A stretch of DNA of 64,000 nucleotides, taken from contig OU744720.1 of assembly GCA_916613615.1 (NCBI GenBank), positions 9,341,749 to 9,405,748 on the forward strand, written 5' to 3'. Positions 11,801-24,476 of this stretch are shown here, in pieces; position 1 is the first letter of the stretch, and each line of letters begins with the position of its first letter. The notes beneath the pieces were generated by a model. It saw nothing but the letters and a program-made list of their open reading frames with translations. It did no database searches and had not been told where the DNA came from. The translations under genes were made by a program, and so were the position numbers. The stretch comes from Steromphala cineraria. Its lineage: Eukaryota > Mollusca > Gastropoda > Trochida > Trochidae.

Positions 11801-13900
11801 CTATAGGTTCACATGGATGAAAATATCTTGATCGCTCGTCCCGAATCATGCTACATGTATATGAGTTACATTTCATTAGTGATATATGCATCTTACTTAT
11901 GGTAATATTTCATACCAAGGCGTTACAACATTTAAGTCTTGAAATTGTAATCCTAGGATTGGCTTAATAATGTATGGCATATTTCATAATTAAAAATGAT
12001 TTTACAAATAAGAATCCTATCCATGAGTCCTTTAAAACGTTAAAAGATAATGTTTATACACTAACATATTCAGTTTCTAACAGACAAAACATATTCATCA
12101 AAAACAATATCATTAAACAGAAATTTCGAATCTTCTAGAATATGAGTATCCCGATGCTTTCTGTTCGACACCAAGGCTTTGCTTGATTTTGCTTGAGATG
12201 TAAAATACCAAGTTAACAATATTAAACTAACCATCACCAAATCTCGCATTTACAATCCATCAATGGATGTATATACGGATAAGAAGTGAAGTCCTTTCTG
12301 TTTACTAAAGTCAACAAATAACATCAAGGGCTAGTCTTTATGAATCGCACACTGTGTCTCCATGCCACACACTCTTGTATATATTTTCTCTTAAACTCAT
12401 TCGTGAGAAAATGTGTTCCTACATAATCTAAAGGACAGTGCAAATAAGCACAATATCATCTGATTAATTCATCTTTCACACGCCGACTTTCTCTCACTAC
12501 TAAACAAACATGAGGCTTTGAGATCAGCGTTAAATGAAAACAGTCTAGCCTAGGTAACTTGAAGAGTTTACCTTATTCAAACACCAATCTTAATAAAGTA
12601 TTCGAATGTTAAAGCCACCATTACACGTACTATATTTCAATAGCCTTGATTAGCATAATGGCAGTAGATTGCTAACACTTTCAGAACGAGAATATTATAT
12701 GTAGCTTTGAGAAACAAAAGTATCATCCTAAAATATTGAAAATGCTATTGATAAGAATTCATTTCATCTTTTGTAATTAAGAAGTTTTAGGAATTAGATG
12801 TATTTAAAAATCACATTACTATGAGCCAGGAAATGATCACAATTCAATATCGCGAATAGAACATGATATTTCCTGTTTTCATTTTGTGTTAAAATAGTCA
12901 TTTAGAAATTGCACTTGCAGAAATAACGAAAAGCTGTAAACTAATCACCATTTTATCTATTGATTCAGTAACTTATTATTCATCTTTTTATTTTTGGAAT
13001 AACTTTTCGAGGATCCACATTACCGGAAGCGAAGTCCTTACTATGAGAAAAAACATATAGACTACTCATTGTAAGAAACCTGAATGTAAGTCAAAAGGCC
13101 ATTCCAGAATCTGAAATAGTCCAGTAAAGTAGACCAGTTCAATATGTAGCAGTCCACATCACGTGTCCTCACGCTGATCAAATTAGCCATATTGCTAAGA
13201 TAATTCAGGACACTCAATTCATTCATCCTCAAGCATTGTTGTTGATGTCTCACACTAAGCATTGACTCCTGCTTATAGTATCTAATTTCCATGTATTAGG
13301 AAACTCATTGTGCGATGTCGTGGTCTTCGTAGAGACCCAAATACTTGAATGGAAAACATAAATTCTGCCTTTATGCGAAAACAATGAACACCTTGAACTA
13401 CATACAATATATATAGTCAATCACCTTCACGATCATCATCATCATCTTCTGTACACCAACAAGTAAGGACATACACAAATAAATCAATGCAATTATCGAA
13501 TCAGATAAACTCCGATAAAATTCACATTGATTCTGTTAGATACTGAATATATTTTGAATTTGAAGTAACTTCGTTAACATGTCTATTTCCATGCATAACA
13601 TACCCATTACAATAAACAACCGATGGGTGGTTCTAATATTTCAAGATTGCCTTCATTGCGTCCGTTATCTTGCATATTGATTGATTCTCCATTGACGTCA
13701 AGCCAATCAATAATGAAATATGACATCATACATTGAGTACAGATTAAATATCATTTCAATTTGCAAACCATAACGTTAATAATTGCAAATGCTGCAGCTG
13801 CAAAATAATTACAAAAAAGGGAAAAGAACGGGAAATCATTTCAAGTTTTCTTAAATTATCATATATTATTGTTTTTATCTATTGATTGCATTGAAGGAGG
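8839..13900. other. Non-coding stretch, nothing recognised with confidence
   Basis: No gene found. The part at about 9769-10010 starts with a TGGCGGACCCAGAGGGG-like end and includes a C-rich tract near 9960. It may be a degraded dispersed repeat, but I cannot name the family. A short ATC run lies near 13432-13448. Confidence 0.4.
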
Positions 13901-14081
13901 ACAAGTTCTTATGGATATTCAACTTCTTTATTGCATGAAATGCGACCTTTCGGTGTAAATACTAACACCGTTATCCAGCAAGTGATACCTTGTGACTTGA
14001 ACGGTGTTAGTATCTACACCGAAACGTCGCATTTTATGCAATTTCATGCAATAAAGAAGTTGAATATACATAAGAACTTGT
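13901..14081. repeat. Long imperfect palindrome with two hammerhead-like hairpins, tail to tail
   Basis: The left arm (13901-13972) and right arm (about 14000-14081) are inverted copies. They differ by a short insertion in the right arm and a few substitutions, and are separated by about 27 bp. Each arm, read outward, carries a small hairpin (GGTGT paired with ACACC) followed directly by GAAA and GTCGCAT, then CAATAAAGAAGTT. A related fragment with a different but still paired stem lies at 40712-40780. The layout recalls the hammerhead ribozyme fragments in Penelope-like retroelements, but the CUGANGA box is not canonical. Foldback MITE is the alternative. Confidence 0.8.
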
Positions 14082-17000
14082 TCTTCTTCATCAACCAACT
14101 TCTAAATGCCTCTCAAAGAAGGGATTGCATTAAGTTGAGATTCATATTATGTCAATTATGAACAATGACACTCCTTTGTAATAAATTCACTCTCCAACTG
14201 ATTGCAGGTCTTTTTGATGACACTTGTTGATGACATTTTACCTGACTTGCGTATAAACGTCTGTTTCAGAAGTTAAATATTCCAAAATACTGAGAAAAAA
14301 AAAGTTTTCAATCATGAAGCAGCCGCATAGAAATGTGACTAGAATGAAATAACATTTTCATGAAGTACATGAAGTGTTTGGAATTCATCATGACGAAATC
14401 CTTGTAATTGTTAACTTTAAACTCTGAAGCTATGAGTGCAAAAATTAATGTATACTGTTAAGAAAACATAGAACCTATTCATAAAATCATATAACGAATA
14501 TAGTACCGGTACTGGTATACATACAAAACGATGTGAAACGAACTTCAACATAGGAAGAAATCACTTTACACAACTGTAGTAATTCTGCTGATAAGACTAT
14601 CACTATAATGACAAATTACCGTGTGAACCATCTTTGTTCTGTGAAACTGTTGTCGGTGAACTTACATGATGGAAGCGACAATAATAATAATGTGGAGCTT
14701 CGGGCCTATGACAAAGTGCTCAAAACAGTTGTCTTGATCTCACTTAATTTTTGCATCTTATTTAAATCAAAAGTATTTTTTTGAAATGTTAACATCCCTT
14801 ACTTTTCGTAGTCAGGATGTATAAGAAATAATGTTCATAATTTGTGTATCCACATGGTTTTGAGCTGTTTGCAAACTCCTAAGTTAAACTGTAAGTTAAA
14901 GTGTATCAACAGTGATATCCTGTCATTCTTGAGAGGTTTTCACAATGCACAAATTAGCTCCATAAAATTTTAAATACGTCAAATACTTTTCAGGGATATC
15001 TGCTTATAAAAAAATATGCTGAAGCAACTCTCGGAATAAGCCGAATAGTCGAAAGCTGCTTTATTTTTATAATGTAAAAGAATACCACTTATTTATGCAG
15101 TATATCGAAATCTTTCCTTTAACCTTCAACGTTTTAATCTCGCAATTCTATTAAATCGCTTGTGCTGTCACTTAAATATTCCATTATTGGTTGGTGTATA
15201 TAAGTTATTGAAGAATGGACACTGATAAATACATGTTAAGGAGGTAGTAAAATCATTTGTAGCATCTTAAGATGTCAGCAGCTCAAAAATATTTTTTTGT
15301 TTGAAGTTTTAATCATACCAATAAGCATACCTGATATTAGACTTCTGATCTTTAACTAAACTAAATTGATTTTTTTTTAAACTTTTGTCAATTTTGGACG
15401 TCTAATCACAGTTTTTGTAAACAGGAAAGTCTCTTTATCAAGCTTTTCACTACAAAAGATATACTTTTCAAAGCAATTAAGTCACCCAAGACAAGACTGC
15501 AATGTTTAATCTGAGAATCAGAAACTGCATCTTCTGTTATAACCGTTGCCTTGTTTCCGACATCAAAGCGCCACACAGAAGCTGCATCACCCAATCATCA
15601 TTTGATTCCAAAGTGTCAGTAAGTTAGTGTTCACTTCAAATACATAAAGATAACCACGCGCTGTTGTATAACATATAACGGGAACAATATACAAATAATC
15701 ATCAGATTGATTTAAGTAGTATTAACTAAAAGTATACATTTGAATGCTCAAATATTGAAATTTCAAATCTGAATTTTTTTTTCGGTATTGATATTCCTGC
15801 TTCAATAAAACAAGTACACAAATGATGACCTGATTGCTAAATGCAGCTGCACTTGCCGGTAAACAAAAGAGAAACTCAAGGATTAAATTACACGTTTTCT
15901 CTTAATAAACTTAATATTGTTTCTATCCTGTATTCAATTCCTCATTGAGCAATTGAAGCAAATATGGATTTATGTAGGCAAGATTTTATATACCCATTAA
16001 GTTGTCATTTGAGCATTGAACAACTGGCAACCGGTAATTAGATAAATTTTTTCATGAATTGGAAATCACAAAACTGGTGTTTATTTCACCAAAGAGCTTT
16101 TAATTACATGGTGTCAAATACATATAAGTGATAATTACGTGTCAATTATTTGCTGATAGTTAATGACCTTTGTCGACAGCAACATGATGTGTGAGTAGTT
16201 AAACTGCAACAAGGTTGTTAAAGTCCTGGCATATCCCTTAGATAAGGACGCAGTGTTTGAAAATCAGTTAACGTAAATGCAATTTGTGCATAAGGTGTCT
16301 TATGTGCATAATAGGGGAGTTTTAGATAATGCATTTGTTTAGATTTAGTGAAACTTCATCTTGTTAATAAAAATATATACTGCTTAGTGAATGAACACCA
16401 TTTTAATGTAATCAATGCATTTTTCACATAATATATGAGTACAATGTAACTAGATTTATCAACATAATGGTATGTATAGCGCTTTACAACTGGCATTAAG
16501 GTCCCTAGTTTGCAAAAATCATGAACTTATGACTTACAACTTAGATTTTAATTTGATTCACCATTTAGATACACTATTTTCAATATAGTATTTGGAAACA
16601 AAGAAACTGAACTATCAACATGTTATTTTAAATTATTTTTGAGATGTTTACCAAAAGAGATATATGTAGATAGTTAAAACAATTATGACAATTATTGTGA
16701 AATATATATCGAAATGGAATCAATTCTCTATGCAAACACATATTTCTTTATTGATAATGACTATTATCATCAATGTGATGCATGGATACATGTGTAGTAC
16801 AAAATAGGATTGTTTGTTACTATCACAATCATGATTTAGGGACTAAAACAGACACAAAGTTAGGTGATTGACAGTCAACATAATAAATCAGCGAATGTAG
16901 GTCAGGAAACTATCTATTTCAAGGCGGTTTGGTACCAATATAACCAGTTTGATTTGTTACTGCTATAATTTCCGCATCACTTGTCACGATACTGATAAAC

Positions 17001-17145
17001 TTAGACGCAATGTCATATAAATTCTAACACAGAGCATAAACACGGAAAATCTTTCCATACTGGTCGAAAAGTAAGAATGATTCATACATATAGGATTCAA
17101 TCCCTTTATGAAAATACTCATGCAACGTTGGTTATTTATTGGTGG
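14082..17145. other. Non-coding stretch with a fragment resembling one at 25.1 kb
   Basis: No gene recognised. The segment at about 16015-16080 (ending AACTGGCAACCGGTAATTAG and following bases) resembles 25133-25195, which suggests a dispersed repeat of unknown class. A 12-bp palindrome, AGTACCGGTACT, lies near 14504. Confidence 0.4.
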
Positions 17146-18570
17146 CTATATTCGTTTCCTTTTCAGTGTAGGAATATTGCAGCTGTTTCCGTATTCAAAC
17201 ACAGTTATCCAACCGTACGTATGAAACGATAGACGAACATAGAAAATAAATCTTCTAAGATTCGGAATTCTCAGAGGCACTATCTGTCTTAGAAGACTGA
17301 ACCACTGTTGACTTGGCCATGGCGGGACAGCAACAGTTGCCAAAGCTTTTTGATTGCCAATGACATCTAATAACTTCTGAAGAACAAAAATTGATTATTT
17401 ACATACTTTTTTCTCACTGTCTAATCCCTTAGTGCGAGGGCGTCCACTCCTTCTGTTAGCGGTTATAAAACCGACTGTTGAATCGGGTTTATTGAGTATT
17501 TGTTACACTTGGGAAGCCGTCAACACTGTGGGGGCCCTGGTAACTTGTAAATGTATCGAGAATGTTTTGGGTTTAACATCTACTTGTCATTCTCTCCTCA
17601 AAGAGGCAGATCACGTCACGAAATGTTGATACAGCCTCTGTTCTATTACGCCGAGTTTATAGGCTAGTATGGCTGATGCCTGTTGGAGGCAATCAAAATT
17701 AGTTGTGCAATCAGCGACGCTGTTATTAAATAATCGTTTCGGCTACTGAATTATGGCACAGACATTGTGATATAAACCACCCTTTCTGTGCGAAAAGCGT
17801 TGTGTTTTGATATTGAAATTATAAATAATGGTGGTGCAATTTTTTATCCGCCAGGGGAAACTGCCGGAACCAACGAATTTCGGCTTAATAACACATAGGC
17901 TGTATCAACGTCTCATGATTTGATCTGCCTCTGTGGGGAGAGAATGCCAAGTGTTGTTGTCCTTTCAGCGAGACATCTCCCCCTGACCATTGTTGCTGCT
18001 TTGCACTGTGACTGCAATCTGTGTTGCGACTGACCACACACTTATTATGGCTAACACTACCAAAGGGCAGGGCGAGAAGGATCCTGTTTGATGTTATGTA
18101 AGCAAGACAGGTACTGTTGTCTGTGAAAATCTGTATATTGGAACTGTGAATGAGAGGCATAAGCGTCATTATCATCATGTAATTAGCAAACAGTAATTTG
18201 ACATTCTTGAAATTTCTTAACTCCAGTTGGAAGCGCCTCTGACACGTGAAGAGTACCACCGCATCAAATCAATGATTATCTGAGCATCATACGTTTTGTT
18301 TGATACCTCTCTACAATTGAAATTATCCTCAGAATCTAACCACCACTGAAGATCATCGATACCAGAAGAGAATTCCAAGTGCCTTCAGTAACAGGGGGTC
18401 TATAACTAGCTTTAAGAAACAATTTACCTGGACCAACTGCCCACGATACAGACACACACTGACCACCAACACGAGCCAAAGAGCGAGCTGTAACAGTTTG
18501 CTTGTGTAGAGATCTTCGGATGTCTCTCTTGATACGTTGAATGCGCTTCTGAGTCGCCTTAATCTCTACT
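17146..18570 (-). pseudogene. DIRS-type retroelement remnant (connection, RNase H and downstream), interrupted by a MITE
   Basis: Minus-strand fragments in the order expected for a DIRS-like polyprotein. Near 18440-18560 is a connection segment with TQKRIQRIKRD and LARVGGQCVSVS. DDLQWW lies near 18350. An RNase H core, IQIFTDNSTCLAYI, lies near 18110-18155. Below the MITE come GPHSVDGFP and RFNSRFYN (about 17465-17540), and PPWPSQQWFSLL lies at 17287-17322. These short motifs are typical of the region between reverse transcriptase and recombinase in DIRS elements. Frameshifts and stops separate them, the RT palm and the recombinase are missing, and a 359-bp MITE sits between the RNase H and GPHSVD segments. 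It is non-functional. Family assignment rests on motif recall, without a database search. Confidence 0.75.
17588..17946 (+). mobile_element. Long-TIR MITE (Mutator-like candidate), copy 1
   Basis: A 359-bp non-coding element beginning CATTCTCTCC and ending GGAGAGAATG. Its TIRs include AGGCAGATCA and GCCTCTGTT and extend about 70 bp. It matches the copy at 59947-60296 along its length in the same orientation, including GCCAGGGGAAACTGCCGGAA near the right end. It is inserted in the DIRS-type remnant. The flanks show no clear target duplication, consistent with age. Confidence 0.85.
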
Positions 18571-20472
18571 TAACCACTTTCTGTATTTGTAAATATTAAA
18601 TACACAAGAGTGCCATTCAAGCCAATTTGGAAAACATTTCTGGGCGAACGCTTTCATAGGTACAGTGTATGCTGTAATTTTATTTATGTATCAATTGTTT
18701 AAAGGATTTTCAGGTAATACTTTCAAATTCAGTCCAGGGTTACCTCTTAGGGTATCAATTACAAGTCATACATTGCATCTAGTCTGTTTTCCAAGAAAAT
18801 CACCAATTTAGGTATTTTATGGTATAATGTAGACAATCAGGGCGAGGTTGAAATTATATCGATTACACGGTTACCTGTGAAACAATCGGTCTTGATACAT
18901 GATGGTATTCAATTCTTCACAGTTTGTCCCGACATCTGCCAACTGTTTAGAGAAAATATTGAAATTCTTAATCAGGCCCTGAATTGGTTAATTAGGTCAT
19001 TCTACAAATTTCAAATCTCTTGAAAAGGGATATGAAAATGCATTTAATAAAATTTGGTGGAATTATGAACATCAAAATAAGTTTTCACCGATTTAAAAAA
19101 AAACATATCTGTGACAAATTGTATTTGTTGTTTTGCGTTATTGTACAATTTCTATTTTAATTACAACATGACATCTAATCAAACTTAAAATCACCATATT
19201 ACACTTTTATTTACTTTCATTACTCACAGTGAAAAGTTAAAAGACCAATTTATTATTATTTCTCTCTAACATACATGGTCATTCAAAACAACCGTCACCG
19301 TGTGTGTGTTGAAAAATCTGACAAGACAAGGATTCCTTCATGAGCCAAAGAAAATATTTTATGTCGTGTCTTTACTCCAGAGTAGGGGAAAATATCGAAA
19401 ACCACATATTATGACTCACTGTTTCATGATTAGAATTTGTTTTTAAAAGCATATTGCCGTTTCTTCCTTTTTGATTTTTGACAAGAACTTGAATAACATA
19501 GATTTAACACGAGTCAGGTTGTGGTCATAAAATCAGAACGTTAAGATTGAACAACATCAGGAAAGATGGTTTTAAATGGCATTTACCAAATTACCAAACT
19601 CAATGCAAAGTTTATAGTACAAGAACGCTATAATATTATTACTAGCAAACTTGATATAAATTGGGTTTTAGGTTGTCTGTTTTTTTCCGATTGGTTTGCT
19701 GCATTAGTAACGTGTAAATTCACCTCAGTTCTCTGAATATATAAAATACACTCAAATACGTGTTTCGTGGGCATTGTGAGCCATTTCGTTATACAATGTT
19801 TCAATGGTAATAGTGACGTGGCAATGACCAGGAATAACAAGCTTACTACAAAGTGCAGGAAATGTATGTACTAACACACCCTGGCCTGACAGAAGTTGAA
19901 AGTAGATCGATGTAATGAAGACAGTCTTATTTTTCATTTTATTCGATGAAGTGTCATATCGGAGCATCAACTTTAATTCCAAATTACTTCCAATATCATT
20001 GCAGAATAGACATTCATAAGTGTTGAACGCGGACATGTATTTCATAGAGTATATGTATTTCGAATTTGGTTTGAATTCTGCATTCGAAAGAAAATCACCT
20101 AGCCTTCTTTGTGATATGTGGCTGATGTTTTTTTGATGTAAAAAAGTAAAAATACTCCTTTAACTCCACTCTATGAAGCTGCAATAAAATATAAACTTTA
20201 AGTTGTCTTTCAGATCCACTTTTTGGGTTACTGATATGGATAGTAGATAAACAGAGCATGAAACAGGTGTAAATTCCATTTATTGATTCGAAAGTTATAA
20301 CTAGGATTCATGGGTATTCAACGGTGGACGACAACCTCAAACTTTGCAACAAAAACAAAATGAGTACTTGAAAAAGTTGGGCTTGACAGAAACAGGCTAC
20401 TGTAATTTAGCATCAGTGGTATTGTAATTTATTATCAATTCAAAGGGACCGGTTAACCGTTGATCGCTAGCT
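18571..20472. other. Non-coding stretch, nothing recognised
   Basis: AT-rich sequence upstream of the DIRS remnant. There are no further retroelement motifs, no recognisable ORF and no named repeat. Confidence 0.5.
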
Positions 20473-20835
20473 TTAAAGGGGCAGTAGCACGTCTTTAGGG
20501 GGAATATAAGTTGATGTCAGGAAAATGAAAGACAATTAATGTATTTATAAACTAAATGAGGCAGTAGTAATTCAATTAAATAACGTTAATTTAGTCATGT
20601 GATTCCGTTTTCTTACACAAAATAAATTAAAGGTGTTCACATAAATGGCCGCCAATGGATTTTCTGTGAATCTTCATATTTTGTCCTCTGACCATGGTTG
20701 ATTGGCTTGTGTAATGAGATGTTTGACACTGTCATAATACAAAAAATGTAAATAATACAATTAACATTAACTTACAATTATCAGTGAAATATTTGAAAGA
20801 TAAAATTATCAAAAAACGTGCTACTGCCCCTTTAA
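20473..20835 (+). mobile_element. TTAA-flanked MITE (family A), copy 1
   Basis: A 363-bp element flanked by TTAA on both sides. It begins AGGGGCAGTAGCACGT and ends with the inverse, ACGTGCTACTGCCCCT. There is no coding capacity. It is similar throughout to the copies at 29051 and 55868, including an ATGGCCGCCAATGGATTT core. TTAA target duplication points to mobilisation by a piggyBac-type transposase, though the terminal bases alone do not prove that superfamily. Confidence 0.93.
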
Positions 20836-23800
20836 GAGCATGTCCCAAATATCATTGATAATTAGACGAAACTCTTATTCTTAGTTGTCTTAATTTGATG
20901 TCAAGATTGTAACGCTATGACGAAACAAATATTATTTAGATTCCAAAGCAGCAAGACATAAAAGCGTTTGCTGATGTAAACTTTTTATTTCGATTCTTAA
21001 ATATCACTAAAGGGTCATAACGATGTATATGGAAGTTACGACAATATAAATGGACGCCGCCACCATACAGCTCGTATTTTGATTAATAACACAGAGGACC
21101 GTAGCAACACTTTCATTTTTATAGCTCGCTTGAAAAGGGTTGGATGTCATTCTCTTCAAATGTAGCGAGCTCAACATTTTCCTTTCTTAGCTTCTCAGAG
21201 GTACGGGTGCAGTCGAACAAGAGCAGGAGCGCAAATCTCCCATGTACTTGCGTAACTGTCCCCCCTACCCACCCAACCACCCAAGCCTTCCGCTTGCTGC
21301 TTGCTACATGTACGGGCCCTTTGATTTACAATATGTACAAGATGTTGTTTGTTATGTCATTTTCGTCCATATCGTATAATACAATCATATTTATGTTACC
21401 ATTAAAGCTGGCTAAAACAATTCGCTGTCACTTATCTATTGATCGTTTAATGAATTCATACTAAAGCTAAGGAAGAGTCGCAAAACAGTTGAAAGGATTG
21501 ACACATGTCTAAAGAGCTCTAATGTCCTCCTTTACTTCTTCTTATGGCTTCCTTCTTTAAATGACATGATGTGGGCTTCTGCGTTAACTGTCATAGCCTT
21601 GGGTTACAACATGATTTCGGTGACAACCAGATCCTGTGATCACAACTCCTCTGAACCTTTGCTCCGTTGCGCTGTAATCATCAGTCAATCACAACATTAT
21701 TGTCCCTATTTTTGACTTACCTATAAGAAGAGTAAAGTAAACTTTTACGATGATCAATATGGAATAAGGATTTTCACATGTCCCATGTTATCAAGATATT
21801 CATATTTGCAAGTGAGATACCTCTGTCAATATCATTAAATAGTGATCACATTATCTATTGCGTAATGTCATTGTTATTCAGGTAGTAAGGGCTTAAATGG
21901 GGGCCGTAGAAAACTTTTACATTTATGCATTTAAAGTTATTTATTAAGATAAAATAACATTTCTACAAATAAACACACTGATAACTTTTTCAATCTAATA
22001 CCTTGTTGTTATGTTGCTGACATGCCTTAGTTTCGAAATGTATGTTTATTCTTCCTATGTTTTAGAATAAATACTACAATGTGTATTCCTGAGGTACATG
22101 CTATTTTAATATAATCAAATTGATATACTTACTTGAAGTACGTGAAGTTCAAAAGGTACATTGTATATGGATTTTCATCGATAAATTCACCCAGAAACTA
22201 TGCAGATCATCAGGTCCATATTAGTGTGACCTTCTAACTGTTCTGATCAATTCTTTATTTAAATGAAATAACAATCACCAATTATGCTCACCTACATTAC
22301 AGTTTTCCTTTTTGATGAATCACTGCAAGTTATTCAGCGCTTTGAGTCTTGTTCTTGATAAAGAGTTTAGCGATGCATTGTTGGTGCTTCGTTATTCGTT
22401 CATGAAGTAAATGAACTAACTAATGAAATTTGAGAATATGATACCATCAAAATATTCCTATTATGACCCTCAAATGACATTAGATACAATATTATATAAT
22501 TAGCAATGCAATATAGAGTTATACAGTGAAAATATAATCCATGCACTAATGGTGTTTATAAAGGAAATTGATTTTGGTACAAAATGATAACTTTGAAAAC
22601 GATGTATTGTGATTGTTAAAATGTACTTCAAGGATACTGAATTCAACAGATCTTTTAATTTGAGCAAAACGATAACTAGCAAAAATGACATGATTGTATA
22701 TTTGATAAATATTAAGTTTGATGAAAATATAACTTCGACACCAGGTAAATTGTTTGAGGTCTGTTTGATTTTCATGGACCAGTAAGAAATAGTTTCATAG
22801 TATGAAATACAATTACAATAACCAATTTATGTCAAAACTTCATGAAGGAGTAGCTTCAGTGATACACCAAATCTGATATTTTTTTTATTAATTATCTTAA
22901 TTGTGTTCATCTATTATATCGAAGATCATTACTCAAAATCATTTGATGTGACTATTGATATGATCAGGAGGGAATGTAGGGACAATTAGATATGTTCAGA
23001 TATTTGTGTGTACTGTAGAGGAAAATCTAGTTAGCCCTTTTCAGATGTACTATATTGATGTTTGAAGCACGGGCACCGAGGCGTGGCAAATTACATGACT
23101 GTCTGTCTTGGTCAGAAAAGGACAGAATTTATTTCCTGTGAATGTCTGAGACAAATATGTCAAACTCATTTTTCAAGTATTCATCCATATTGTGTCGATT
23201 AAGAGCCACCAGTGAGCATCTAGTTAAGGAAGTATGATGCAATTGACAAAGCCTTTGTTAATGCTATCCCTTATTTATTAAGATAAATTCTAAGAATATA
23301 AGAATATCATTAGTAGTGACATCTCACAATTATCTTACACAAAAACAAAATCATGACAACTTTTTTATATGACAAGAGAAAATCTAATCAACATTTTGGA
23401 ATTTGATGCATCAACATTTGCTTAATGTTAAATGTCGATTTGATAGGACATCCTCTTAGGGATTACAGTAAAACCGGTCATCTTTACTTTGTGGCAAAAA
23501 CTTTCAAAGCTTGTGTTTTCCCTGCAAGCAAGGACCATGACTTATTATGTCGTAAATTGATTGAATCCCTGAGACGCCTCATTCGATACCGCTACATTAT
23601 AATGATATTGCGATGAGACCTGCACTCAAGTCTTGTTTAATGTTTAGCCGCTGATTCCAGTATTAACAGCAACCCCAGTGTTTCAAAATTACGTTATGTC
23701 CAATTATGTGTCAACACAGCTAGTTTATATAAACCCCTAAATTCAAATGCGTTGTTCTCAATAAAGTGGTCTCTACTCTCTAGTCACGAACTCGTATATG

Positions 23801-24320
23801 TACATGTACACATAAACAATTCAAAGAAACATGAGCTATTTCTTTTATGGAAACTGTAAACTTAATGCATATAGGCCTCCAAAGATCGTGTGCAAGGGTC
23901 AACACAAGCTCAATCAGGTAGGCATCAAGTTCTATTTGATCCATTAAAGAATATTTGCCGAGTAGATTTCCTGTGAGACCTTGAGTAAGAGATAGAGGAA
24001 ATTGGTAGCTCGATCCGCGGTAAAAATTACCACAGAATACTCGTCGTTGGCAAATAATATTATGCCCTTCTCATAAAACTCCCAAGGAATCATCTATACA
24101 CTAACGGTAGTATGATAAAATATACTTTAAACAAGCAATAAGCTTTCAATATATTCGAATCAGATCTAATTGGAATAAAATGTTAATGTGATGAAGTAAT
24201 TAGTATCAATTAACTAATGTGCTTGCTCTGGTTTTAAAAAGAAAATATCAAAATATCCTACGGGGAAAGGAAAATAAAATTTCCTGCATTTTGATTAAAA
24301 GTGTAATGCGCACATCCAGA
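20836..24320. other. Non-coding stretch, nothing recognised
   Basis: No gene or repeat family identified. There is a short C-rich, proline-type low-complexity patch near 21260-21300. The ORFs present show no recognisable domain. Confidence 0.45.
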
Positions 24321-24476
24321 ACCATGGTACTTGATGCTTAAACGCTGAATTTATGCAGATTGGAATCTACTTTCCAGAAACCAGTTTCCCCGGCATCAGT
24401 GATTGCCAATTAAAGATGTATGTACCGAATTAGATATTTGAGAGCTGCAATACAACGTCACCCTGTGAATAATCTT
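24321..24476 (-). repeat. Antisense fragment of the 24-54 kb dispersed repeat (family R)
   Basis: Read on the minus strand it shows the landmark series of the family: CACAGGGTGA, then CACTGATGCC, then GTAGATTCCAATCT, then GCATCAAGTACCATG. The order and spacing are as in the copies at 33.7, 43.9 and 48.9 kb. It is more diverged than those copies. Confidence 0.65.

Noticed and set aside
13931..14161. 76-codon plus-strand ORF
   Set aside because: It lies largely in the palindrome; the frame merely reads through the inverted arm.
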